Assembly (NCBI GenBank): GCA_026413225.1
Contig: CM048576.1
Coordinates: 1,992,501-2,056,500, forward strand
DNA length: 64,000 bases
Source of the DNA: Otis tarda
Lineage: Eukaryota > Chordata > Aves > Otidiformes > Otididae
Reading direction: 5' to 3'
Below the pieces are notes generated by a model, which saw nothing but the letters and a program-made list of their open reading frames with translations, did no database searches and was not told the origin of the DNA. Each line of letters starts with the position of its first letter. The first letter of the stretch is position 1. The translations under genes were made by a program, and so were the position numbers. This document shows, one piece after another, positions 1-13,600 of the stretch.

Positions 1-122
1 GAAACCACAGTGGGGGAAAAAAGAACCCTTCTAGCAAAATTCCATATGCATATCATTGTTTTGATCTAAAACAAAAGAACTGTTTTCAATGGAAAACTGT
101 TACAATAACAAATTTGACAAAT

Positions 123-128
123 TTTATT
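123..128 (-). terminator. Candidate poly(A) signal
   Basis: AATAAA on the minus strand, about 1.4 kb past the stop codon, and the only canonical hexamer I found between the stop and the window edge. Confidence 0.4.
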
Positions 129-552
129 TACTATTGCCTTCCACTCTGCCTTTTACAAATATAACCTGGAACCACAAGTCACAGAAATATCCTCCCATTT
201 TCTGGAAGTCCCTTCAAAGTGTCAGTAAATATCTAAATTCTCCCAAGGTGAAGTTGCAAATGAAACAAAACAAACCTTTTGGTTTTGGGAGCAAGCTCAG
301 AAAACACAGAACCACCAAGATGAGTAGACGAGGGCAAAAGACCTTGCAGTTCTCCTCTGGATCCACCAGAGACACCAGCTAGCGGAAGCAAAACTGAGAG
401 CTTCTGTCTTGGCTCCTGGGCACCGAAGTCTCATAATACCTCCTAATACCCCCTCGGGTTAAGCAAATGCAGACGGAGTAAACACAGATCTGTGTCTCAG
501 AACCAGGAAGGAGTGGGTTCACAAACCTCCTCACACATAAACAATTCAGGAA

Positions 553-636
553 ATGGCTTAGTAGGCATGGCGGTGCTAGGTTGGCAGTTGGACTTGATGA
601 TCTTGGAGGTCTCTTCCAACCTTAAGATTCTATGAA
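553..636 (+). mobile_element. CR1 LINE 3' end
   Basis: The stretch with GTTGGACTTGATGATCTT, then TCTTCCAACC and GATTCTATGA, is the conserved 3' tail of CR1 retrotransposons. Only the tail is present, as is usual for 5'-truncated CR1. Confidence 0.85.
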
Positions 637-1518
637 ATACTGTAATGAGAAGAAAATAGGCTTTGCTGTTGGAAACAGTTGGCTGAAGCCTACCTATGGG
701 GGTTGCCAGGGTACTGTGCCAGCTCAGAAATTTTACGTTGCTGCACTTCACCTGGAGCTAAGGAATATTGTGCAGAAAGAGATGGAGCAGGTGTTCTGAT
801 TCCACCCCTGTTCCACAGAAGCAAAGCCTAGTTCACAGCCATGCTCTCTTAGCATCGTACAGACAGGCCAAAAGAATAAGAGTGGTAGGAAGGATATTTT
901 CCGTTTAAAGATCGGGCTCCCAGAGCATTAGACCCCTGCAGCTACGCTGATCCCTGCAGTTGCCACTACAGAGAATAGTTTAAGTGTGCTTCACTCGAAA
1001 ATCACGTCTCTAGAGGCCTTCGAGGTCTCTGCCAGCTGACCAACATGAGTATACTGAAAACATACACAGGCAACACAGAGATGCTGGGCAAGGCTCAGAA
1101 GCACAGCTCTAAAGTGTACTTGAAAAACCTCCACAAATACCCCTCGTATCAGAGATCCTACGGGCCGTACAGAACGCTTTGATAAGCAGGGGCTCTTACA
1201 CCAGCCACGGCCTCGCGTGTTTTCTGCTTTACTGACCTAACAATGTAAAGTATAAACTTAGTCAGCAATGTCAAGAACCTCAGCTTCCTTCTCAAGTCTA
1301 CAAATTATGGATAATCCAAGGCAAATGTGAAGGTATTTCAACCAGGTTAAGCAAACAGAATACGGATTATTCATTACATATTTGACCACGTACATCTCTA
1401 ACTAAATACATCTCTATGCTGATACTTCAGGTGCTGCAGCTCTGTCCACAAACACACTCGCTGTCCCATAAATCCACCTTTAGCCATTGCCAAGGAGAAG
1501 CTAGGTTCATCAAGGAAA

Positions 1519-1694
1519 TCAGCTGGTGGCCATTTTACTTTGCAGAAGATTAAACAGTTCTGCTTCCGTCTCTTCAATCCTCTGAGCAGTGCAGCTCCTC
1601 TTTATTTCCAGCAGCAGAGCTTCATCCCTCTTTGCAGGCCAAGAATCCAGCAGCTCAGAAGAGGGCTGAGCTCCCCGTGCTTGGCTGATGTTTG
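1519..1694 (-). CDS. Exon 78: terminal coding exon
   Basis: Residues 3995-4052 and the stop TGA at 1519-1521. The acceptor was chosen at GACAG (1695-1699), not AACAG four bases upstream, because only the former keeps the frame open. The C-terminus contains [18 protein letters not shown], charged and helical. Confidence 0.75.
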
Positions 1695-4600
1695 CTGTCT
1701 GTTACAGAAATTCAAAACGAAAGCAGAGTGGATGTTCAGTGGACGGCAGCAAGGGGCTGCTACGCCACCACTAAGGCAGTCTAGTCCAACGGGCGAAAAA
1801 CCAGGCCAGCGTACGCGGCAAGCTGCGTAGCGCACATTGACAGCGCACCCATGCCTTTGCAAAGCTCGCTCTATCTGCATGTCAAAATAATGCAAATGAT
1901 GCACCCCTAACGACAGCTAAACCGCATCATTAATAATTTCAAACTCTAAGCATCGCTGTGTAAAAATTCAGCGACAGCTTGAGGAAAACGTTCAGTTCAG
2001 AAGCCATCCCGCTTATTTTAACTCGTTGTTTATTTACTACTATAAACCAGTACACACGAAGAGAACCAGTCACCTTATTCTCTTGCTGGTAAACTGCTCC
2101 CTAAGATCACAGATCTTGGCTGTATTATATTTTCCCCAGAAAGAAAATATGAATTCATAATAAACAAAAATGCTCTGTTTACATAAGTACCTGCTGAGAG
2201 AAATAAGGCAACAAGTCTACACAGGTGAATTTTAGTCAAGCACTTCGGTCTGCTTATTGACCTTCTGGTGACTTCTTTTTAATGACCTGCAGCTCAAAAG
2301 AAGACATTTGTGTGTGCACCAACACATCAAGGATGAGAGATAACTTCTCTCCCTGTCATCTTATATCCTATCCACCACAGGGAAACAGGAACTGCAGTAC
2401 AGGCTGAGCTTTGTTACCTGGATTAACAAGGTCTGAAGGCTGCAGATTCACCAAAGCTTGCTTGATCTCACGTAGAGTCTTGGCAAGGGGAGAAGCTGCT
2501 ATCAGGCCCTCCACCTCCAACTCAGTCAGATAAGCCAACTGGAGATCTAAACCTGATGAAAGCAGGGGGGAACTTTTAAGCCTAAAGGAAAAAGAGGCTC
2601 TTCGTGGCCGGACGGCTGCAACATGCATGCTGCCACGAGGAAATACTGTATTGAGCAGAGAGAATGCCTACCCAGAGGCTGTGAGGATCACAGAACTGTC
2701 GGTAAAGAATTCTCCTGACCTCCCCATATTAGCATTTCATCAGGATGATGACACCCAGTCTCTTGTGGCCACTTAACATACAGGTGTAAAGGGTCTGTGG
2801 GGATTAAACTCCTTGATTTCCCTCTTATGGAGGAATAGAAGAGGCAGAAGTGGCTTTCCTGAACTAGAGAAATTTCAGTTGTCTGCCTCAGCAAAAAAAA
2901 ATGTATGTGAAAGTAAGAAATAAATGTATGTGAAAGTAAGAAATAGGACAAATGGGGAAAAGTAATTAGATATTTGCTCTATTAGCAAACATACATACCT
3001 TCTCTTAACCTAGACTTCACTGAAACAGCCTTCTGCTGTGATTTCTGAAAAGTACCCCTGGCACCCACAACCAAGTCACTGCCCTTACCATGTTCTTCGT
3101 GTCCGGGGAAGCTGAAAAAAGCATCTTTCCTACTGAAGAGCTCATACTGAAACAGCTCATGATCCTGTGGGATAAAAAGGGCCCAAGAGTTAAAGAAATG
3201 GGCAAACAGAAAAACTAGGAGAAAAGTGAGAGATGGCCCACCAGACACCTGCAACTTACCTGCCCTTCCACTACTTCTGATTTACTTTCACTGGCCAGGC
3301 TGTCCAGTGAGGGTACAACTGCCACCACATCCTGTCCTTGGACCTTCTGCTCCACCTCTTGTTTCACAGCTACATTCTTGTACAGAGCGTTCCCAAGCAG
3401 CGTTTCCAGAGTTTTCATTAATTCTGCTACCTCTTGCCACGGACCACCTAATGAACCCAACAAGCAATGTAAATGGACTTCTACAGAACCACATGAAGGA
3501 CTGTAATTATCTCCAGAGCAAAACCAAGAGCAGGAACCAACCTTTCTTTAGAAATTCCACAAGAAGGCTCCAAGACGCCGTATGCTGTAACACAGGTTAG
3601 GAGTGTGCACATTCCTAACCTGACAGACATTTCTTCTCATTGAACCCACACAGAGCCAGGCTGTCAGCTCTTACAGAACTACAACAACTCTGGAAGATGC
3701 AACCTTGTGGGATCTCTTCTCATGTGTATGAGCTATGCCTATTTTCACCTGTTCCACTGATGCTACCCTCACACTTCTCTCTTGCTCTGCACTCTGGGTC
3801 TCTCACCTGCTTGGAAGTCGTTGCCACAGTGCTCATCACACAGTTCAACGTCCGCTGCTGCCCAGCTGCTGTCTGCAGGTTTACACCCACAAATCCTTTG
3901 CCTGGCAAGGATTTTCAGGCTTTCAGAATCCAGTGCTTGCACCATGTCCTGTTTACAGAAAGCAGCAGTATTACCCTCAGAAAGGCTCACAATCCACCAA
4001 TTCCACGTTCCGTCTCTCATATCAAAACAGAGATTAGCTATTTTATGCCAGAATAAGGTGCTGAAAGGAGTAAAACCTCTCCCTCAGTCAACTGCCACTT
4101 CAGGGGAACCATTTATCTGACAAATTTCACAGTTCCCAGACTCCCTTCCCTCAATTGTTTCTTCACACTGACCATGAGGCTTTGAATCCGCTGGCTGATT
4201 CCATTGTAAAACACCAACACATCCGTCCTGTGCTTTGCCAGCTGAGATGCCAGGTGTAAATTCTGATCTTCCAGTTTATCATACAGGGTGCGAACACTGA
4301 AATCCTCCAGAACCCTCAATCTAAAACGCTCTTCTGAAACACAAGGTAAGTCTCACACTTAACCAGTGGCCACAAGTCTATTCTAATTTATTTCTCAGAA
4401 GTGGGCAACAGCATTTTGTGTATTGTGAAGAAGGAAAATGGATGAGGCAAGAGACGTAAGAGAAGGTCTCGTTCCTTAGTGAGGAGGAGGATGACAGAGC
4501 GCTACTATCAACTCCTAACTTGTCTAGTGAACTGTCAGGGTGCTGCTTCTCTGTAAGCTGTTCTCAGCATCACTAGATGGTGCCATCTGCTGGGCTCTGG

Positions 4601-7600
4601 ACTTGCTATACCCTATGAACACCCTGAAATTCCCAAGATGAGGTCATCCCCACAAGGCAGACCAGGCCCATGAGTCATATGCCTTCAAAGACTAAAACAA
4701 CCAACAGGAGAACCCCAGAAAATATTTCTGAAGATCTTTATTTTCTTCACTAATCATTTGAACCCATTGTTGTTTTAAAGGACTTTTCAGTACTGGCCAC
4801 TTACCCTCCTAACTCCTAAGGAAGCAAACACTAACCCGTCCTGATGACAGGAGGTTAGACTCCCCAGCTGAAGAGATCAAATGAACCTAGAATAGAGTGC
4901 GTGTGGTGTGCGTTTGCATGAATGTACGCAAACATGCAAGGGCATAGCAGCCAAAGTGCCTATGTGACCACGTGTGTGAGCACAAATTTCTGGGTGATTA
5001 GGAAAGTATGATACTAGAGAGTTACCAGAAGACAACAGGATGGGGAGGAAGTGCGAAGAAGCCAATGGGCGAACACCTTGGGATGGCACAGCACTTTACC
5101 TGCATTATGCGCAGCTCCTTTCTCTCCAAAACCAGCATCTTCTCCAGAACCACGAGGACCAACCATCTGATAGAACTGTAGGCTAGAAGGAATGACAAAA
5201 GAAGGTAAAGAGCATCTCAATCTTCTCAGTACAATCAGATACTGCAGTATCACCAGCCTGGTTCAAGCAGAAGAATGGGTTTCTTGTCTTGAAGTGAAAA
5301 CATGCAGGGGGAGCCTAGGCCGGGTAATTCAGGCTGTAGTACTCTGTGCAGAAGACTCAACAGAGCTGTTCTACACTACACTGGAAGAGAGCTGGAGAAT
5401 ACTGCTGGGGAACTCCTGGGTAACACCAAGAAACTCCCTGTGTAGCCAGGAACTCAGAGTACTGTAAAGGTGGCAAGAAGTCCAGCATCCAGGACTGAGG
5501 GAACCAGTAATTGCAACAGGACATGCTTTTGTAGTGTCGAGGTCCGAGCTCCTGATACCTACACCATGCAAGGGCTGTTCACCTGTCTTTATGGAAGATG
5601 TACTCTGGTGGGACGTGTGGCTCGCCCAGGCTCCTCCATCGCGGCTTCCAGCTCTTCAGGGGGCTAACGATGGGGACAGCAGGCTGGAGCACTATAGCCA
5701 GCGTTGTCAGCACCACAATTAGGAAGCCCAGAACAAAGAGCACCGCTGGGGAAGCCAAGAGGGATGGCAAGAAGTGTGAAACCATACAGCAGTGCGTATC
5801 AACAGCAGCCTCCCTTTTCCACTTTACTCAACACTGTCCCTCCCATGCAAAACCAACATCTAGCAACGTTCACATTCATTACATGGGCTTCTGCATCTCC
5901 CCTTGCTCATCTGGCGCATGCAGGCAAGGGGGCAAAATGTTTTCAGTACTGGCAGCTGAAAGTGACAGAACAAAGGATCACACTTGCAAGGCACACTTTC
6001 ATTTCCATTGCTTTACTGTCCTCTCACTGATGGACAAGGGCTGGTACGTGCGCAGAGGTACGGTTTTGAGGAAAGACCTTAAATGCCCTTGAGTTTAGCC
6101 TTCAGTGAACCTTTAAATGATGCATCTAATTTCAGTTTAGTTTATCAAGGAAACACACTGGCACTTTCTGCTTTCAAGCCAAGGAAAACAAAGCCCTCAA
6201 TTACTTGAATTCTTCAAGCTGGGTGTGGGGAGAAACACAACTGCCTCTTCCCTCTCTCCCCGCCTCATCCCCTACACAGGCAGGTTCTCAGCTAGAGAGC
6301 AGTGAACGTTGGAAAGGGAAGCTCCACAGGAGAAAGGGATTAAAGCTGACAAAGCCAGCGACTTGATTGCATTTCCAAAAAAAAAAAAAGCTTGTTTAAA
6401 CACACCCAGAGAGGTACAAGAAAGGTCATGGCTAAGCATCAAGATTCAAGGTAGGTATCACAGTGTTTTGGCTGTACCTGTGATAGCAGCCCAGTTAGGA
6501 GCCAAGTTCAGATTTTGTTGCTTCAAAACCCCATGTCTGGCCAGCTGGAACAGAGAAGAGGGTTGGAAGGACACATCTCTGGGGTCACAGCCCACATTTG
6601 CTTCATTCACAGTCACAATCAAGAAGTGTTCCTGAATGGTCCTATCCCTGAAAACGTATGTCCCAGACTCCAGGAAAACATGGGCAAACCTAAAAGGAAA
6701 AAGTAAAGAAGGCACTGGTTGATCCAAGCTTCCTTCAGCCTCCAGTTGTAATAATGGTTAAATACGTACAAATGGTACAAATACACCAAACTTTGGCATT
6801 TTCACATACTGCCCACCACCCAGGACCCACCAATTCTGTGAAAGACTCGCTCAAGTCCTGCCTGTAACACACACACACACACTATGAATCACATCAGATA
6901 TTACCAGGAAATGTTGAGATGAGTCTCCTGGATGAGGTGGTCCAGCCTTCGGAAGGGTCCAAAATCCCAGCTTGGGTTGTTGTTATACAGATGCTGCTTC
7001 TGATAAACAGGGTAATGGCTGGATGCACGATCTGGGAACAGTTCAGCACAGCGTCAGCAACTCTGACCCACTTCAGTCAGGATAGCTGACACTAAGAAAG
7101 ATGTGACTGCACTTCTTTTATAGGGCCATGCAGTGTCAACTCATTTAACTGAGGTACGCTTTACTGTCCAACAAAGGCTGAGGCTTTCTAACAGAGGAAA
7201 AATTTAATCTCTATTCTACAGAAATCCACTCAAAAAGTAAAAAACACCAGATAAGTCACCGGCAGAGCCTAGACTAAAGTTCTGGAATCCCCTGAAGGCA
7301 AGAGAGATAGGGAGGTGAGAGAATGTGCTCATACATGCAGTACTACCAAACGTGGAGTCATTGCTCTAAACGGGTCTGGACACATACATCTGCAAAGAGC
7401 ACACAGATTCAGCAACACTCACTATGGGAATTGATGCTCAGCTGGAAAAGGATCGTGTCTCCCGCTTCCAAACACACTACTGGGTTAGGAACGAGAGGCA
7501 AGGCATGGATATCTTTGGAGGAAGTCCTCTGGACCCGACGACCTTTCTGCAGCAACTGATCTGATGAAAAATCTCCTGCCACAGGCAACAGAAGAAAACA

Positions 7601-10600
7601 GAACGAATTCCACAAAATGAGCAGCATGTGAGAACACCTAACCCTTGGCAATGAAGGACAGTTTATTTTGTATCCGTGGGCAATTACAGCTCACAAGGCC
7701 AAGTTCTGCTCTCAGTCACACTACCATAAATGAGGAGCAACTAGAGTCAGGAGCCAGTACACATTTGCCACCAGATTTGCCTCCAAACGGAGTTTCCTTC
7801 TCCTTGGAAGGCCAAAATCACCCTATAATCTTTATCTGACTCATTCCCAGGAAGCTAATCGTGCAGCCAGTGGAGGTCCCCATTGTTTACTCCCAGAGAG
7901 TAAATGAGATCTCTCCTTACTGTGTAAACAGTTTGGAGTGTCTGACAATAAATCCCCTCTGTGCCAATCTGCTGTCCACTTGCTGTGCCAACTTGTAATG
8001 AAATGAACGGCTTTGGCTGGCTGGAACTTAGGTTCATTCCCAGGGGCTCTCAAGCCTTACCCGTGAGAAATGCATCCAGAACATCTGTGCTGGAGACGAT
8101 GAAACCCAGCACTCCACTGGGGCTAAACAGAACCAAGTGCACCCGTCGGCTTTTCTGCACATGTTCATCTGGGCCCAGAACGTCTGCCACTTCCTATTAA
8201 AAGCAGAGGGGAACACTGATCACTGATGCAGTCAATCCTGGACTCAGTCTCTGGTTTGTGACCAGCCTTACCTTAAGCTGTACAAGACTGCTCTAGTGAG
8301 GTTCTTCCTCACCATTCAGAAACCGTCTTTTCTCAGTAATGCACCAACCTGGTGCCAGATCAGTACTCTAGGTAATGAGACATACTGGCCTCTTTCTGCT
8401 CACAGCTTCATGCCCTCTGTAACCTCAGCCCCAGGAGTCCCCATACCTAACCGTAATCTCTAAGTGCTCTCCCCAGACCTGCATGCTGAGAAAGCATTCC
8501 CTCACTCCATACGTACCCTCACTTCTCCTTCATTCGTCCTCAGAAGCAGCTCCCTGTTGATGCCAAAGCCCAAGGAGATCTGGGGGGCTCTCAGCAAACA
8601 CAGCTGGTCACAGAGCTCCTCAGCAGAGACATACTGCTTGCAGTGACATCTACAAAGCAGACAAAAGGTCTTGATCACTTACAAGGCCTGAGCAAACAGC
8701 TACAACACACTGATGGTCAGGCTAGCTCCAGTATCTCACAATCTACGCAATGAGTGGACCTACTGTATAGCCACGAAAAACAGCAGACAGCAAACTCACA
8801 GTCCATCTCACCCAGTACTGTCTGCTGTTCAATGTATGTGAAAGCCCAGAATGTTATACTCCACCTTCTACAGGCCTCTGTTGGTCTCCAAGAGATCAGC
8901 TTCAGCCCTGTAACAGAGCATGACGCATCCCTCCCTAAAGCTCTGCTTTAAGAAAACAGTTGGAAGCAACAAAGTATAGTTTTAACTCACTACATTTCTG
9001 GGCAATCCATGCTGGGAGGAGATTTTGCAATGCAGAAGTTCATCCACAAAAAGAAAAAAAAGTAGTATCATATGACAAGAACTAGCTTCGACGTTTTGGT
9101 CAGCATTAAAAGGGCAGTGGGGAATCAGGACTGATTTCTTCAGTTCTGGTCTAAATCTGATAGGAAAATATCTAGGTCAGAAAACGTGAGGCCTGCCCAC
9201 CCTCACCTTATCGACTCACTGTTCATTCTGGTGGCTCCACTCAAGCACACAAAATCACTAGGTAATGTTCAAAACACAGGAGTGAGGCCAATGAATGAGG
9301 ACTGTAGGCCACTATCTTCGCAGAAAGGAACTCCAGCAATGGAAAGTTTCTCAGAAATACCTCCCACAGCTCTGCCCTGGAACGACCTCATGAGAACAGT
9401 AACTCAGCCAGTCAGAACTAATTGTGAAGTGCTTCTTAATGAGAGGCTGGGCTGAGACTTACATGCCCAGCTCTGCATTAATCTCTCCCCCTGCAGGCCC
9501 ACAAGAAGGAGAGCAGTCGTATCGCTCAGGAAAAACGCACTGGCGTGTAGATGCTAGACGGACCTCTCCAGGAGCACAGAGCTCGTCCACCTAGAAGAAG
9601 AACATTCATCCGATGCGTGAAACCAAACAAGCTCTAGCACTTCAGTCGAGATGCAGGATCCCTAAAATCCTTTTCCTCCCCCGCCCACGCTGCTGAGGTT
9701 CAATGTAGAGCTTCAACAAGGGCTGTTAAAAGACCACTTGGAAAGCATAGAAGAAAGATCACAATTTCACTTCCCATCCAAATTCCTCAAGCAGGTCTAA
9801 TCAAGAACTCTGTAGTAACAATACGGAGGCTTAAATTCCTGCATCTGCCATCCAACACACTTGGCTGCTCGCCATTGCCACAGCATGGAAGAATCTTTTG
9901 CCTCCAGCCCTTATGAATTTTGCTTCACAAGATTCCGGTAAAAAAGACAATGCCATTATCCTATAAGGAAGGGTCACGAGTCTCAAACAAAACAGCTAAA
10001 GGACTTGCTTCTGTCTCCAGAAGCGCAGAGAACTGAGCTCAGATGGCATGCACATACACACCCTGAGACAGGGCCTAAAGCACTGAATGACTTTCCTTCT
10101 CCTGCACGTCACACAACTTTGTTTTTAAGCCAGACTTTACCTGAGGTCGGCAGTCCTGATCGCTGTTGCTGTCGGGGTTTTTCTTGCCTCTCTCATCATA
10201 GTAAACGTAACCTGCCTGGCAGATACAGGAGGCATCCGACTGCTGGAAAGCCCGGTTCAGCCCACGGCAGGTACAGCTGGTAGCACCTTAGAGAAGAGGT
10301 TGGATTTAGAGTGGTAATCAGGTAATACAGTTGGCAAAAACTGTGTTCACCAAAAAGGAACAGTTCCTGTGTGGAACACTCTGACTAAACCACACTCATT
10401 TTAGTGACAGTCCTGGAGTCTGCTGCCCCACTAGCACAGCAGAGCTGAGCCAACAAGCAAGCCAGCTGGAGCCTGCCTGCCTTTTGCTCCACCAACACAA
10501 TCATTAGGCCATTTCCTGAAGTATCCATTCAACAAGAGACACAGAAAGGCCCAGCTGGTCATTTGCTGCAGTGTCATTTTGACAAGCACTCCATTAATTT

Positions 10601-13600
10601 CTACGTTAAGCCACTGGATAGGGTAAGGACCCAGTCAATCAAGGCTGCCAAGCGCCTCTCGTGTGTCTCCACACTCTCAAATCCATTTGATACCACTAGA
10701 TCCCGCACAGCACATTGAGTAAGGCTTAGCTGCTTACCTTCCAGTTTTCCAGCCTTTTCCCACTTTATCGTGGCCCAAGCTGGACATGGCTACAGTGCCC
10801 AATTTTGGCTCAAAAGCACACCTGCACTTAATGCAAGCTCCCCAATTCAGGGCAAAAGTACTCTTGGTGAAACTCCACTGCTTTCAAGGCTATGATAGAG
10901 CAAGAATTAGCAGGGCTGCTCATCTCTTCCTTCCTTTGAAGAAGATGTCATCAAATCCCCCTGGCTAACAGAGTGTAAGAGAACAAAAGACAGCTTTGAA
11001 AGCTGAATCCTCCTTCTGGGTGGGACAGAAGAAGAGCAGCTGGGCATCGGTAGCACATACATCATCAGGATGATCCTAGGGCTTGTGGTCCATCATGAAA
11101 CCATGTGGGGGAACCACATTTCTTGGTGATTTCCTTTTTAGTCTTTCTCTAAACAGAGGTGAAGATGTCACTCACAAACAGATACTCACCAGGCTGAGAG
11201 GAAGAAGAGCTGCCACAAGGGAAGCAGGCAGCCTGTGCAGGAAGGTGATTGAAGGTGCCAGCAGGACAGGCCTGGCAATCCTCTACACGCTTTGCGAAGC
11301 TGCTGCTCCCACGGGTCCCCGGGGGACAGGGCAGAGGGGCAGATGCCAGGGGAGGGCAGTAATGGCCACTGGGGCAAGGCTTCTTGTGGTAACTCTCGCT
11401 GCCTAGAGAAAGTGGTGGGCTCAGACACAGACGCTGCTCACGGATCCAGGTGCCAAGAGGCAGGCAGAGACCACGTATTCCAGTCATACATAAACACACA
11501 TATATGTACATACATACAAATATATATACATACACACATACCTAGATATAAAGTTAATTGATATTCAGCATTTTTCAATTTAATTTATTTATATTTAAAT
11601 ATAAATCTTGACGACTTTGTCCCAGCTATTTCACTGGGCAAATCCAGCGGCAAGAGTGAGCAGCCATGATCTCCTTCACGCTACACAGCAGGAGCTAACA
11701 CGTCAGTGAACTCAGCATACTCAGGCTGATCCCAGCCAACAGAGGCTTTCAAATGCTTGTCAAGCTATTCTGCATCTTAACTCAGTAGGGCTGCAAGCAG
11801 CAGTAGCTGTCACACAGCAAACTTTGAATCCCTAGGCTCACTCTTCTACTTCTGGTTAATACATTCAGTACAAGCCTCTCAGTTAAGTCACAAAATTTGA
11901 ATAAACAGGACTTGCAAGGGCCTGAGAGGTCATCCCCTGAGAGACAGGACACCACTATCCAAACCACTCTTGACCCATTTCTCTAAACCCTTCTAACAAC
12001 CTACCACAATAAATGTTCCATAAACTGGTGTGATAGCCCACACCAGCAATTTATAGCTGTAGAGGATTGAGAGCTTTGCCCACATACAACTTGAAACTTT
12101 CTAGTTACAGTTTCAGGTACTATTTCTTGCCCCACTCCTCCATGGCAGCTCCATTTACCTTGTGGGCAGATGAAGCCTGCTGGGCAGGGCTGACAGGGCG
12201 CCGTGATGAGAGAGTCACTACGATAGGTGCCTGCATCGCAGATCCTGCAGAATTTCTCAAATGAATCCCTCGGTCCGGGCAAGCTGAGGGCCATGTATCC
12301 TCCTTCACAAGGCAGTGGATGGGCACTGCCTGGGGGACAGTAGTAGGGAAACATACACCTGGAAGGCAAAACAGGGCAGGAAGAGGGGAAAAAGTTTTGA
12401 TTTCTGAATACAACGGCCAGTGCAAACTGAGGGCAAAAGTAAAAACGGTTCTCATCCGGTTCCAGGCACAAGCTAACTAGTGGAAATCATAAATCACCCT
12501 CTTCAGTCTTAGCAGTAACCAAATCCTAACTGTAATTACAAAGATACCTTTACTTTTGCACAATGCACAAAGAACGTGGTTGAAGCCTTTGATCAGGTTT
12601 TATCACAGGCACATTTCACAACCATCAGAGTTTTTAGAAACGTAAAGCTGGATGCACCAGACATACGAGGTACTCACAGCTGCTCAGGGCTATTGTATGT
12701 CGCCGATCCTTCAGGACAGTAATACCCAGCAGGGCACACGGAAGGCACGGCTGTGTGAGCAGCACAGTATAGGCCAGGTCTGCAAGGCTTTGGAGTTACT
12801 GAACCTGGTGGAGAAAAGGGGAAACAGTGATTCATTATGTGACATTCCCACAAGAGGAGAACATGTGTTGGGAAGACAGTGAGCACGGGGGCTTTATTCA
12901 GTGTGACTGTCCATAAACACTGCACTTTTCCTACTGCTCACAAAAGATCTGTTGGGAATCAGTTTGCTATTTAGCATGAAATGCTAACACCTGACTGCCT
13001 AGCCCTGGATGATGAAAGATATTTGCTCCTTTTCTAGGCCCAGACCACTTCTTTTGGGAACCTCAACTAACCAAGAACAGGAAGGGAGGGCAGAGAAACA
13101 AGAGATGGGAATTCAAAGGCCAAAAGCCAGGAAAAGGCTTCAGGGTAATAAATCCACTTCTAAAGCCACGCCATCAGTGACCATGCCCCAGCAGGACTGC
13201 TGCAAGAATGGGACTACAGCCACTGCTAAACGCTGTGGCTGTGCCTGCTGTGCACTGTTCAGCTGTCTAGACTCAGAAACTGCTGGAAATAAAGAAAACA
13301 GCATGGTCATGTCACCTGCTGGGCATTCATAGCCAGGTGGACAAGGTACTCCTTGGGTGTTAGGCAGCCCTGTCTGTGCTGGATCTGGGCAATAGTATCC
13401 AGGTGCGCAGGGATCACACTCTTCCAACGATTTTGCACCAGGCTGGATCCTGGAAGTGCCAGCTGGACAAAGGAAAGTGTCCCCTTTACCAGGGCACCAG
13501 TATCCAGGGGGGCACGGATAATCCTCAAACCTGGACAGACCTGTTAGGAAGAGAAAAGAATGAAGAAAGGGAGGCTAAATGGCCAGGAAGGGTTTTAGAG

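Larger units (their letters stand above)
1..1518 (-). other. 3' UTR region
   Basis: This follows the stop codon and has no coding potential I can support. It contains a CR1 tail and an AATAAA in transcript sense near the left edge. The true 3' end could lie beyond the window. Confidence 0.5.

Noticed and set aside
1540..1830. 96-residue plus-strand open frame
   Set aside because: Antisense shadow of the terminal exon, with no family features.
1602..1904. 100-residue frame on the minus strand at the 3' end
   Set aside because: It overlaps the terminal exon in another frame. The chosen frame is the only one that continues exon 77 and ends in a helical tail.
5598..6092. 164-residue open frame on the plus strand
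   Set aside because: Antisense shadow of the transmembrane exon, with no recognisable product.
6905..7031. Blue-copper site in the cupredoxin-like module
   Set aside because: Histidines are present, but the Cys ligand and C-x2-4-H-x2-4-M arrangement are missing, so I do not claim copper binding.
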